From Elusimicrobiota bacterium (lineage in GTDB: Bacteria; Elusimicrobiota; Elusimicrobia; UBA1565), in NCBI GenBank assembly GCA_016196755.1, contig JACPXC010000011.1:1-64000 (forward strand): DNA of 64,000 nucleotides. Reading direction: 5' to 3'. A program made the position numbers and the translations under genes. A model generated the notes under the pieces. It searched no databases. It saw only the letters and a program-made list of their open reading frames with translations, and was not told where the DNA came from. Positions 8,599-20,093 of this stretch are shown here, in pieces; positions within the stretch are counted from its first letter, which is position 1, and each line of letters begins with the position of its first letter.

Positions 8599-9048
8599 TC
8601 AGTGGTCCGACTCCGGCGGGTTGGCGCCGGGGTGACGGCGCCCCCGGACCTCGGCGATGCGCACACGCACCTGGGCGCGCCTGAGCGAGGCCTCGGCCTG
8701 AGCCAGGGTCAGAGCGTCGCCCTGCGCCTGCTGGGCCTCGGCCTTCGCGCGCTCCAAGGCCTGGCGGGCGCGCTCGGCGTCGATCTCGGTGGCCATCTCG
8801 GCGGTCTCGGCGAAGATCGAGACCTTGTCGTGGTTGACCTCGGCGAAGCCGCCGGAGACCGCGAAGCTCTTGAGGTCGGCGCCCGAGCGCACACGCACCT
8901 CGCCGGCCTTGAGCTGGACGAGGAACGCCTCATGGCCCGGGAGCACGCCCATCTCCCCCTCGAAGGCGGGGAGCACCACGAAGTCGGCGGACGCGGTGAG
9001 CGCCACCTTCTCGGGCGTGACCAGCTCTAGCGTGAGGGTCTTGGACAT
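8599..9048 (-). CDS. atpC: F1Fo ATP synthase subunit epsilon
   Basis: A 149-residue subunit of the F1 central stalk. The N-terminal beta-sandwich (residues 1-85) shows the usual LELVTPEKV and FEGEMGVLPGHEAFL segments; a C-terminal helical hairpin follows, with a tail slightly longer than usual. It couples rotation of the gamma stalk to the Fo ring and can inhibit ATP hydrolysis. It follows atpD by five bases at the usual position in the operon. Confidence 0.95.
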   Translation of the reverse strand: MSKTLTLELVTPEKVALTASADFVVLPAFEGEMGVLPGHEAFLVQLKAGEVRVRSGADLKSFAVSGGFAEVNHDKVSIFAETAEMATEIDAERARQALERAKAEAQQAQGDALTLAQAEASLRRAQVRVRIAEVRGRRHPGANPPESDH

Positions 9049-9053
9049 CGCGC

Positions 9054-10831
<1,778 letters not shown>

Positions 10832-10849
10832 GTCGTTTCCTGGGAAGCG

Positions 10850-11758
<909 letters not shown>

Positions 11759-11759
11759 G

Positions 11760-12692
11760 TTATGCCCCAGCCGCGGCTTTTACGGGCGCAGCGCCGAGGT
11801 AGTCGCGGATGCCGTCCTCGGGCGCCCAGGCCGCCGAGAAGCCCAGGCCCTCGCGGGCGGCCGCGGGGTCGCCCTGCGTCTCGTTCTGATAGAAGGGATA
11901 CGGGTTCTTGAAGTACTCGGGCTCGAGGCGCGTGCCCAAGACTGAGTTGAGGACCTCGATGATCCGGTTGAAGGTCGTCGTCTTGCCGGTGCAGACGTTG
12001 TAGACCCCGGAGGCCTTGGCTTCGGCGGCTTTGAGGTTGGCGGCGACGACGTCCTTGACGTAGATGTGGTCGCGGTACTGCTCGCCGTGCTCGAAGACCC
12101 GGGGGCGCTTGCCGGCCTTCATCTGGAGGTGGAGTTGGTGGATCATGCTCGAGACCTTGCCCTTATGGGCCTCGCGGGGGCCGAAGACGTTGAAGTAGCG
12201 CAGGCCCACGACGCACAGGGACGGCTCCTCCTTGAGGAAGCCGTCGGCGACGCGCTCCATGACCATCTTGGAGAATCCGTAGACGTTCATCGGCGTGGGC
12301 GCCTGGCTCTCGCGCATCGGCAGGGTCCCCGCGCCGTAGGTCCCGGCGGAGGAGGCGTAGACGACCCGGCGCACGCCGGACTCCAGGGCGAAGGAGAGGA
12401 TGTTGCGGAAGCCTTCGACGTTGACCTCCATCATCCTCTTCTGGTCCATGACCGTGGTGTCGGTGATGGCGGCTTGATGGAAGATCGCGTCGACCGGCCC
12501 GACCCGGCCCACCCATTCCTGCGGCTTGGCGATGTCGGCGGCCACGCAGTCGCCGGAAAAGCCCGCCAGGTTCTCGAAGTGCCCGGAGGAGAAGTCGTCG
12601 ACGACGACGACCGACACGCCGCGCCGCTCCAGCTCGAGCGCCAGGTTCGAGCCGACGAACCCCGCGCCGCCGGTGACGAGGACCCGCCTCAT
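11760..12692 (-). CDS. NAD-dependent epimerase (extended SDR, HldD-like) inside the atp operon
   Basis: A 310-residue extended short-chain dehydrogenase. The NAD motif GGAGFVGSN (8-16), SSAGTYG, and catalytic Y138/K142 (YGFSK) are present. The pattern of residues, including RYFNVFGPRE and EHGEQYRDHIYVKD, is closest to ADP-glyceromanno-heptose 6-epimerases that act in lipopolysaccharide core synthesis; other nucleotide-sugar substrates remain possible. The start overlaps the preceding secreted-protein gene by four bases and its stop lies one base before atpG, so it is embedded in the ATP synthase operon. Confidence 0.83.
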   Translation of the reverse strand: MRRVLVTGGAGFVGSNLALELERRGVSVVVVDDFSSGHFENLAGFSGDCVAADIAKPQEWVGRVGPVDAIFHQAAITDTTVMDQKRMMEVNVEGFRNILSFALESGVRRVVYASSAGTYGAGTLPMRESQAPTPMNVYGFSKMVMERVADGFLKEEPSLCVVGLRYFNVFGPREAHKGKVSSMIHQLHLQMKAGKRPRVFEHGEQYRDHIYVKDVVAANLKAAEAKASGVYNVCTGKTTTFNRIIEVLNSVLGTRLEPEYFKNPYPFYQNETQGDPAAAREGLGFSAAWAPEDGIRDYLGAAPVKAAAGA

Positions 12693-13143
12693 CGGGGGAC
12701 CCCCGCCCGGCGCTGGACCAGGACCTCCAGCGGAACGCCGGTGGCCAGCGAGAGCCGGCTGATGCGGTCGACCAGCGACTTCTTGACGGGCTTGACGCCC
12801 GGGACGCTCGCGCCGCCCGCGGTGGCGGCGACGAGGTGGAGGAAGACCTCCTTGTCCCAATTGTTTATGACCTGCGTCGTCTTGAGGTCAGCCTCGCCTT
12901 TCTTCACGAAGCCCTTGAGGGCGTCGGGCTTGCGCAGCAGATAATCGGCCAAGGCCAGGGGTGCTGCCCCCTCGGGGACGAACGCGAACACCCCGGCCAG
13001 CTCGGCATGGTCGGTCGCGACGAGCGCCTCGATCACGCTCATGTTGATGAGCTGGGGCATGGCGGGAGCGTCGCTGTTCATGAACTGCGCCCGCGACGGG
13101 CCCGCGAGGAAGGCGGCGAGAACTGCCGCCGCCAGGAACTCTC

Positions 13144-13147
<4 letters not shown>
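12689..13147 (-). CDS. secreted hypothetical protein between atpA and the epimerase
   Basis: A 152-residue protein starting with a GTG that overlaps the atpA stop (GTGA). A signal peptide (about residues 1-20, ending GPSRAQ) predicts export. The mature part is helical, with an [16 protein letters not shown] segment and a basic C-terminus. No family is recognised. Overlaps on both sides show tight translational coupling to atpA and to the epimerase gene. An exported protein here is unexpected, since the ATP synthase has no periplasmic subunit. Confidence 0.66.
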
Positions 13148-14658
<1,511 letters not shown>

Positions 14659-14660
14659 GG

Positions 14661-15197
14661 TCAGTTCCCCGCTAGGCGGGCGCCGAGCGCCCGCAGTTTG
14701 CCTTTAAGGCTTCCGTCCAAGACCCAGTCGCCGACGCGCACCGAAACGCCGGCCATGAGCTCAGGGTCTTCCTTTACGTCTAAAAGCACGCGCTTGCCGA
14801 GGAACGCCCCCAGGCGCTCCGAGAGCAGCTTCGAGTCGACCTCGGTCAGCGGCCGGGCCGTCTTGACCGAGGCGTGGACGAGGCCCGCGCCCTCGTCGGA
14901 GAGCCGCTGAAAATCGCCCGCCATCGCCGGCAGGAGGGCGAAGCGCTTCTTCTCGATGAGCAGCTCCAAGAAGCGCAGGACGCGCTTGGAGACCGTGTCG
15001 CCCAGCTCGGCCCGGAGGGCCGCCTTCTTGTCGGCGGTGCTGGTGCGCGGGTGGCGGAACTCTGCCATCCTGGCCGCGAGGGCGCGCGAGGCGCGCGCGA
15101 GCTCGGCGCCGACCTTCTCCGACTCCTGGGCGCCCGCCGCGCTCAGGTAGAGGGCCGAGGCGTAGCGGCGGGCCAGGGCGCGGTCCGAGAGCTGCAT
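14661..15197 (-). CDS. atpH: F1Fo ATP synthase subunit delta
   Basis: The 178-residue peripheral-stalk subunit that ties F1 to subunit b. The N-terminal helical domain begins [11 protein letters not shown], and the C-terminal part carries the usual [20 protein letters not shown] segment. It overlaps the atpF stop by one base and precedes atpA by two, the canonical order. Confidence 0.94.
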   Translation of the reverse strand: MQLSDRALARRYASALYLSAAGAQESEKVGAELARASRALAARMAEFRHPRTSTADKKAALRAELGDTVSKRVLRFLELLIEKKRFALLPAMAGDFQRLSDEGAGLVHASVKTARPLTEVDSKLLSERLGAFLGKRVLLDVKEDPELMAGVSVRVGDWVLDGSLKGKLRALGARLAGN

Positions 15198-15697
15198 CAG
15201 TTCTTCTTCTCCGCCAGCTCGGTGAAGAACTGGCCGAGGACGGCCTTCTGGGTGGCCTCGTCGACCGACTTCTTGACCAGCCGCTCGGCCGCGAGCAGCG
15301 AGAGCTCGGAGACCTCCTTGCGCAGGTCGGAGACGATGCGGCGCTTGTCTTCGTCGAGCTGGGCCCGGGTCTTGTCGAGCATGGACTTGGACTCCGCCTC
15401 GGCCTCACCCTTGAGGCGGGCGCGCAGGACCTCGGCGTCCGCGGTCACCTTGGCGAAGACGGCCTTGGCCTCGTCGGCGGCCTTGGCCAGGCGAGCCTCG
15501 AGCTCGCCCTGGATGCGCTCGGCCTCGGAGCGGGCCTTCTCGGCGCGCTCGCGCTCCTCGCGCATCTTCTCCTCGCGGGCCTCGACGGCGCCGAGCAGAG
15601 GGCCCCAGGCGAGGGCCCGGAGCAGGCCCACCAGGATGAGGAAGGACATGATGGTCCAGATGATCAGGCCTTTGTCGGGGTTGAGCAGCGCGTCCAT
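15197..15697 (-). CDS. atpF: F1Fo ATP synthase subunit b
   Basis: A 166-residue subunit with one N-terminal membrane helix (about residues 12-32, LIIWTIMSFLILVGLL) and a long charged coiled coil to the C-terminus. It forms the peripheral stalk. An AAGGAG ribosome-binding site precedes the ATG. A single b gene is present; no b' paralogue is seen. It is separated from atpE by a 73-base spacer with a strong hairpin. Confidence 0.94.
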   Translation of the reverse strand: MDALLNPDKGLIIWTIMSFLILVGLLRALAWGPLLGAVEAREEKMREERERAEKARSEAERIQGELEARLAKAADEAKAVFAKVTADAEVLRARLKGEAEAESKSMLDKTRAQLDEDKRRIVSDLRKEVSELSLLAAERLVKKSVDEATQKAVLGQFFTELAEKKN

Positions 15698-15735
15698 GTC
15701 GGCTCCTTGGGTATTATCGTCTAAATCAGTGCCGG

Positions 15736-15763
15736 GCGGGGGCGCCCCGGAGGGCGCCCCCGC
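15736..15763 (-). terminator. 12-bp GC-rich hairpin between atpE and atpF
   Basis: A perfect stem (GCGGGGGCGCCC pairing with GGGCGCCCCCGC) and a four-base loop lie just after the atpE stop. No T-run follows, so it is more likely an RNA-stability or attenuation element than a full terminator. It would help raise the c-subunit message over the downstream genes, as the c ring needs many copies. Confidence 0.5.
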
Positions 15764-15770
15764 CGCGGTC

Positions 15771-16061
15771 TTAGTGCGACGCCGCGGCCGACGGGGCCGC
15801 GTTCGAGCCCGCCGTGACGCCGCTGTTGAGCGCGCCGCCGGCCAGGAAGAAGATCACGAGCGCGAAGAGCGCCGCGCCTTCGATCATGGCGGCCGGGATG
15901 ATCATCATCGTCTGCAGCTGACCGGCCGCCTCGGGCTGGCGGGCCGCGCCCTCGAGGGCGGCGGAAGCGAGCTTGGCGATGCCGAAGCCGGCGGCGACGA
16001 GGACGAGACCGGCGCCGAGACCGACGCCGATGTAACCGAACGCAAGGTACCACATGGCCAT
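15771..16061 (-). CDS. atpE: F1Fo ATP synthase subunit c (proton type)
   Basis: A 96-residue ring subunit with two membrane helices, the ARQPE loop (about 40-44), and the ion-binding carboxylate E61. The residues that mark Na+-binding rings are missing: the position of the helix-1 Gln is Ile, and E61 is followed by GAALF rather than ST and Tyr. The ring should therefore carry protons. An Ala/Ser/Asn-rich tail of about 20 residues extends past helix 2, longer than usual. Confidence 0.95.
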   Translation of the reverse strand: MAMWYLAFGYIGVGLGAGLVLVAAGFGIAKLASAALEGAARQPEAAGQLQTMMIIPAAMIEGAALFALVIFFLAGGALNSGVTAGSNAAPSAAASH

Positions 16062-16156
16062 CTAAGTTCCTCTCTCGTTACGGCTTGCGGCCTCGCGGTG
16101 CGCCGGGCGGGCCGGGTACGACCTCGCCGGACCCGAAGGCCCGGCGGTATGCGTCA

Positions 16157-16966
16157 TCAATGGTGCTGCATCACCCCGCCGACGAAGACGGCCGTCAGCA
16201 GCGTGAAGATGAAGGCCTGGAGGAACGCCACCAAAAGCTCCAGGCAGTTCACGAACGTCACCATGAAAAGGGCGAACGGGCCGGCGACGAAGACGCCGGA
16301 GCGGCCGATGATGAAGATCAGCGAGAAGAAGCCGATGATGACGATGTGGCCGGCGATCATGTTCGCGAACAGGCGGATGGTCAGTGCGAAGATCTTGACC
16401 GCGAGGCCGACGATCTCGATGACGAAGAGGACCGCCCCGAGGACGGGCGTGGCGATGACGGACATCGGCAGGCCCGCGGGTACCGGGGCGAAGTGCTTGA
16501 GAAAGCCGATGAGCCCCTGGGCGCGCACGCCGCCGAGGACGATGAGGCCCAGCGTGCACAAGGCCAGGCCCGCCGTGACGCCCACGTTGCCGGTGGCCGT
16601 GCCCGAGATACCCGGGTTTCCGGGAATGGCGTCGAGCGGCAGCATGCCCGCCAGGTTGCAGAAGAAGATGAAGAAGAACAGGGTCAGGAAGTAGTGCAGG
16701 TACTTGTGGCCGTCATGGCCGAGCAGGGGGTCCACGATGTTGTCGCGGATATAGAGAGCCAGGGTCTCGACCCCGCCGCGCAGGATCCGGGCCGCGGGAC
16801 CCGTCCCGCGCGCCGCGTAGCCGAGGGAGAGGACGGAGAAGGCGCTCACCAGCCAGATCATGACCAGGTGCTTGGTCAGGTTCATCGCCACGCCGCCTGG
16901 CAGCGTGAAAAGGGTGAAGAAAGAGTGGTCGAGGAGGTGGTGCCCTAGGACTTGTTCGATGTTCAT
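16157..16966 (-). CDS. atpB: F1Fo ATP synthase subunit a
   Basis: A 269-residue Fo membrane subunit that forms the proton half-channels. The essential arginine is R198 in ALTIRLFANM, followed by the conserved GH motif. Five or six hydrophobic segments are visible. The start overlaps the stop of the AtpI-like gene by four bases. The 95-base gap before atpE holds no gene. Confidence 0.95.
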   Translation of the reverse strand: MNIEQVLGHHLLDHSFFTLFTLPGGVAMNLTKHLVMIWLVSAFSVLSLGYAARGTGPAARILRGGVETLALYIRDNIVDPLLGHDGHKYLHYFLTLFFFIFFCNLAGMLPLDAIPGNPGISGTATGNVGVTAGLALCTLGLIVLGGVRAQGLIGFLKHFAPVPAGLPMSVIATPVLGAVLFVIEIVGLAVKIFALTIRLFANMIAGHIVIIGFFSLIFIIGRSGVFVAGPFALFMVTFVNCLELLVAFLQAFIFTLLTAVFVGGVMQHH

Positions 16967-17337
16967 TTCGTCTTCACCATAAGCTGCCTATATTCGACCA
17001 GCAACAGCCCCAACACGCCCAACGCGTAGGCCCCCAAGAGCGGGGCCTGCAAGTCCCAACCGTCGCCCATAGCACCCGCCATCAGCGCGGCGAGGACGAG
17101 CCCGCGGAGCATGACGCCCGCGCCGAACGCGCGCATAAAATCCCTCGGCGCCCCGGCTTGCGCCGCGATGAGCAGGGCGACGCTGGCAGTCGACGCGACC
17201 CAGGCCGCGGCCAGGCCGACGAGCGCGCGGCTCCAGGCCGCGGGCTCGAGGCGCGCCTTCAGCGCCGCGGCCGCCAGAGCGGCCAGGACGCCGCCCTCGA
17301 GCGCGCTAATCGCCGTCCGGCGGAATCCCTTTGGCAC
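16963..17337 (-). CDS. AtpI-like (ATP synthase I) membrane protein
   Basis: A protein of about 124 residues with four hydrophobic segments, the size and layout of the ATP synthase subunit I family that helps c-ring assembly or Mg2+ supply. Conservation is weak, and assignment rests mostly on position directly before atpB. The GTG at 17337 is the best start; it overlaps the end of the upstream gene by 32 bases. A longer frame upstream is out-of-frame translation of that gene. Confidence 0.65.
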   Translation of the reverse strand: MPKGFRRTAISALEGGVLAALAAAALKARLEPAAWSRALVGLAAAWVASTASVALLIAAQAGAPRDFMRAFGAGVMLRGLVLAALMAGAMGDGWDLQAPLLGAYALGVLGLLLVEYRQLMVKTK

Positions 17338-17545
17338 TCTTGACCAGGATATAGAGTCCGCCGGCGAACCCCAGCGCCGTTCCCAGGAGCAGCATCGCCG
17401 GGGAGGTCCCGAGCTTGGCGTCGGCCCAGCGTCCGGCGCCGACGCCGAGCAGCATCGCCACGGCAAGCTCCAACCCCAGGCTGAGCGCCGCCCCCAAGTT
17501 CCCCCCGGGCCGTTTCGGGCTTTTCGGGTCGGAATCGCGCGTCAT
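17306..17545 (-). CDS. AtpR/ATPase gene1-like small membrane protein
   Basis: A 79-residue protein with a charged N-terminus and two membrane helices containing LGLELAVAMLLGVGAGRWAD and the GTALGFAGGLYILVK hairpin. This matches the small ATPase gene1 family found at the head of atp operons, which aids assembly of Fo. The ATG at 17545 is chosen; an ATG further upstream at 17626 adds residues with no family support. It is the first gene of the operon. Confidence 0.75.
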   Translation of the reverse strand: MTRDSDPKSPKRPGGNLGAALSLGLELAVAMLLGVGAGRWADAKLGTSPAMLLLGTALGFAGGLYILVKSAKGIPPDGD

Positions 17546-17571
17546 CGCTTCGTCCAAAGAGCTACACCGCG

Positions 17572-17577
17572 ATTCTA
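17572..17577 (-). promoter_or_regulatory. possible -10 box of the atp operon
   Basis: TAGAAT on the minus strand lies 26 bases before the ATG at 17545, in the 127-base divergent region shared with the receiver-GGDDF gene. No good -35 is seen at the expected spacing, so this is tentative. Confidence 0.25.
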
Positions 17578-17636
17578 TGAAATGCCGGAGGTGCGGTGGT
17601 TGATTAAGATCATTGACCGCCGTCAATCATGGGCGC

Positions 17637-17665
17637 TTGTCAACCTCGGGCGGATAAGGTAGATT
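17637..17665 (+). promoter_or_regulatory. promoter of the receiver-GGDDF gene
   Basis: TTGTCA (17637-17642), a 17-bp spacer, TAGATT (17660-17665), then seven bases to the ATG at 17673. The start of transcription should coincide with the start codon. A small inverted repeat (TTGAC-cgcc-GTCAA) lies just upstream at about 17613-17626 and may be an operator. Confidence 0.6.
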
Positions 17666-17672
17666 CCGCGCC

Positions 17673-18611
17673 ATGCCCGACGTGGTGCGCTTGGTCGTGG
17701 CCGACGACACCCCCGACCTTCTTTCCTTAATAATGGAAGCCCTCCAGATGGACGGCTACGAGGTCCGGGGCGCCGCCGATGGCCTCGAGGCCCTGGAGCT
17801 CATCACGGCCGATCCGCCGGACGCCGTCGTCCTCGACCTGCAGATGCCGAACCTCGACGGCTTCGGCGTCGTGCGCAAGCTCAAGGAGGACGTCCTGCTC
17901 CAGCACCTGCCGGTGCTCATCATGTCGGCGGCCGGCACGCAGGCCAACAAGATCGAGGGCCTCGAGCTCGGCGCCGACGACTTCATCACCAAACCCCTGG
18001 ACCTCCCTGAGCTCATCGCGCGGGTGCGCATGATCCTGCGCCGCTCGCGCCAGGGCATCGACGCGAACCCCCTGACCCGCCTGCCCGGCAACACGACGAT
18101 CCAGACCCGCATCGCCGGCGCGGTGGCCGCGGGCGGGCCGCTGGCCGTCCTCTACGCCGACCTCAACCACTTCAAGGCTTACAACGACGCCTACGGCTAC
18201 GAGGCCGGCGACCAGGTCATCAAGGCCACCTCGCGCTGCGTGCTCGACGCGGTCAAGGCCGCCGGGGACGCGCGCGCCGACTTCGTCGGGCACATCGGCG
18301 GCGACGACTTCATCGTCGTCACGCGGCCGGAACGCATGGAGGCGCTCGCCGGCGAGATCGTCGGACGCTTCGACGCCCTGGCCCCGGGCTTCTACAAGGA
18401 GGAGGACCGCAGGCGCGGGACCCTGCTCTCCAAGGACCGCAAGGGCAACGACACCGAGTTCCCGCTGCTGTCGATCGCGGTGGGGGTCTGCCACAACGTG
18501 CTCAAGCCGCTCTCGAGCTACGCCGAGGTCAGCGCGCTGGGCGCCGAGCTCAAGAAGGTGGCCAAGAAAGACCCGCGCTCGGCGTTCTTCATCGACCGCC
18601 GCACGCGCTGA
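17673..18611 (+). CDS. receiver-GGDDF response regulator (possible diguanylate cyclase)
   Basis: A 312-residue protein. An N-terminal receiver (residues 5-125) has D11/D12, phospho-acceptor D55 and K107 (TKPL). A GGDEF-family domain follows (about 130-308) with D163 in the metal-binding strand and the signature GGDDF at 209-213. Asp replaces the usual Glu of GG(D/E)EF, and no RxxD inhibitory site is seen. Cyclic-di-GMP synthesis is possible but not certain; a ligand-binding role is the alternative. It is divergent from the ATP synthase operon, which encodes a PilZ protein, so a local signalling link is suggested. Confidence 0.83.
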   Translation: MPDVVRLVVADDTPDLLSLIMEALQMDGYEVRGAADGLEALELITADPPDAVVLDLQMPNLDGFGVVRKLKEDVLLQHLPVLIMSAAGTQANKIEGLELGADDFITKPLDLPELIARVRMILRRSRQGIDANPLTRLPGNTTIQTRIAGAVAAGGPLAVLYADLNHFKAYNDAYGYEAGDQVIKATSRCVLDAVKAAGDARADFVGHIGGDDFIVVTRPERMEALAGEIVGRFDALAPGFYKEEDRRRGTLLSKDRKGNDTEFPLLSIAVGVCHNVLKPLSSYAEVSALGAELKKVAKKDPRSAFFIDRRTR

Positions 18612-18633
18612 GCGCGGGTCCTCGCCTCAGCGC
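18605..18633. terminator. hairpin between convergent genes
   Basis: GCGCTGAG and CTCAGCGC form an 8-bp stem with a 13-base loop in the short space between two convergent stop codons. It could end transcription from both sides. There is no clear T-run. Confidence 0.4.
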
Positions 18634-19173
18634 TCAGTCGTCGGCTTCGTCGTCATCGCCATGGTCCGGGGCGTCGTCGTTGGGCGCGTGCCTCCAAGCC
18701 TCGCCGTCCCCGCCCCCCTTGCCGCCGCGCATGCCGTGCCCGCCTCGTCCGCCGAAGCCCTTGCGCCCCATGACGCGCATCTTGCCGTGGTGCATGGCGA
18801 GCGCGGCCTTGGCGCGCTGCTCGGCGGTCAGGACCGCCGCGGCCTTGTCGAGGAACTTCTCGCGCTCGGCCTGGAGCGCCTTGCGCGTCTCGCGGATGCG
18901 GTCGACCGAGGCGGCCAGGTCCTTCTCCGCGGCCTTGGACTCGACTAAGCCCCGGAGTCTGTCCATCTCGTCCTCGAGCTTATCTTTGAGCGGGGTGGAG
19001 GCGTCGCGCAGCGCGCGCCGCGCCGCCTTGAGCTTGGCCCCCTGGTCGTCGGTAAGGCCCATCCTCTCCTTCCAATGCTTCCCGCCGCCTTTCCCATGGG
19101 GCATGGCCAGAACCGCCGAGACCGCCACGCCCGAGAGCACGAACGCCAACGCCGAGACCAGGAACCTTTTCAT
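18634..19173 (-). CDS. Spy/CpxP-like periplasmic LTxxQ protein
   Basis: A 179-residue exported protein: signal peptide (about 1-23), an all-helical core with two LTxxQ-type motifs (LTDDQ 40-44 and LTAEQ 115-119), and a Gly/His/Asp-rich tail. The core resembles Spy/CpxP/CnrX-like proteins that act as periplasmic chaperones or metal-stress sensors. The tail, rich in Gly, His and acidic residues, could bind metal ions. A clear GGAGGAAGG ribosome-binding site precedes the ATG, in contrast to the leaderless genes nearby. Confidence 0.78.
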   Translation of the reverse strand: MKRFLVSALAFVLSGVAVSAVLAMPHGKGGGKHWKERMGLTDDQGAKLKAARRALRDASTPLKDKLEDEMDRLRGLVESKAAEKDLAASVDRIRETRKALQAEREKFLDKAAAVLTAEQRAKAALAMHHGKMRVMGRKGFGGRGGHGMRGGKGGGDGEAWRHAPNDDAPDHGDDDEADD

Positions 19174-19247
19174 CCTTCCTCCTTCCGTCCCAGATTAGAC
19201 GCCCCGGCCCCGGGGAAAGTGTCGGTGCCGTTTGTTACCATGGCGCC

Positions 19248-20093
19248 ATGTCCCGCCCCCTGGACGGCAAGACCATCGCCCTGACCGGCGCCACGGCCGG
19301 CATCGGCCGCGCCGCGGCGCTGGAGCTGGCCGGGCGGGGCGCTCGGATGCTCCTGGTCTGCCGCGACCGCGCCAAGGGCGAAGCGGTGGTCGGGACGATC
19401 CGCGCGGCAGGCGGCGCGGCGGAGCTGGTGCTGGCCGACCTCTCGCTGCTCTCCGAGGTCCGCCGCGCCGGCGCCGAGCTCCTGGCGCTGGCCCCGCGCC
19501 TCGACGTCCTCGTCAACAATGCCGGGGCCCTCTTCCAGCGCCGCGAGCTGACCGCCGAGGGCCACGAGCTCACCTTCGCGACAAACCACCTCTCCTATTT
19601 CCTCCTGACCCGGCTCCTCCTCGAGCGACTCAAGGCCGGCGCGCCGGCCCGGGTCGTCAACGTGGCCTCGGCGGCTCACCGGCGCGCCAAGACCGAGGCC
19701 TTCGACGACCTCCGCGCCGAGCGCTGCTACGACGGCTGGCAGCGCTACGGCTTGAGCAAGCTCGCCAACATCCTGTTCACGCGCGAGCTGGCCCGTCGCC
19801 TGGAGGGGACCGGCGTGACGGCCAACTCCCTGCACCCCGGCGTCGTCGCCACCGGCTTCGGCCTCAACACGACGGGTCTGCTCAAGCTCCTCATCAAGGC
19901 CGCCCAACCCTTCGAGCTGACGCCCGAGCAGGGCGCCGACACCGTGGTCTGGCTGGCCGCCTCGCCCGAGGCGGCCGGCGTCACGGGGAAGTACTTCGCC
20001 AGGCGCGTCGAGGCGCGCTCGACCGCGGCGGCCCAGGACGACGACGCGGCGCGCCGGCTCTGGACCCTCAGCGAAGGACTCTGCGGCCTTTAG
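19248..20093 (+). CDS. short-chain dehydrogenase/reductase (retinol-dehydrogenase-like)
   Basis: A 281-residue classical SDR using NAD(P)H. Visible motifs are TGATAGIGR (13-21), NNAG (90-93), S141, Y167 and K171 (YGLSK). The sequence around NHLSYFLLTRLLLERL and the HPGVVATGF segment place it with retinol-dehydrogenase/WW-oxidoreductase-like enzymes; the substrate is unknown. R40 and D41 after the second strand (VCRDR) suggest NADP(H). A TACCAT box lies six bases upstream of the ATG. Its stop overlaps the stop of the convergent membrane-protein gene. Confidence 0.85.
   Translation: MSRPLDGKTIALTGATAGIGRAAALELAGRGARMLLVCRDRAKGEAVVGTIRAAGGAAELVLADLSLLSEVRRAGAELLALAPRLDVLVNNAGALFQRRELTAEGHELTFATNHLSYFLLTRLLLERLKAGAPARVVNVASAAHRRAKTEAFDDLRAERCYDGWQRYGLSKLANILFTRELARRLEGTGVTANSLHPGVVATGFGLNTTGLLKLLIKAAQPFELTPEQGADTVVWLAASPEAAGVTGKYFARRVEARSTAAAQDDDAARRLWTLSEGLCGL

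Noticed and set aside
17546-17626. Upstream start for the first atp gene
   Set aside because: The extra residues show no family match and a possible -10 box lies inside them.
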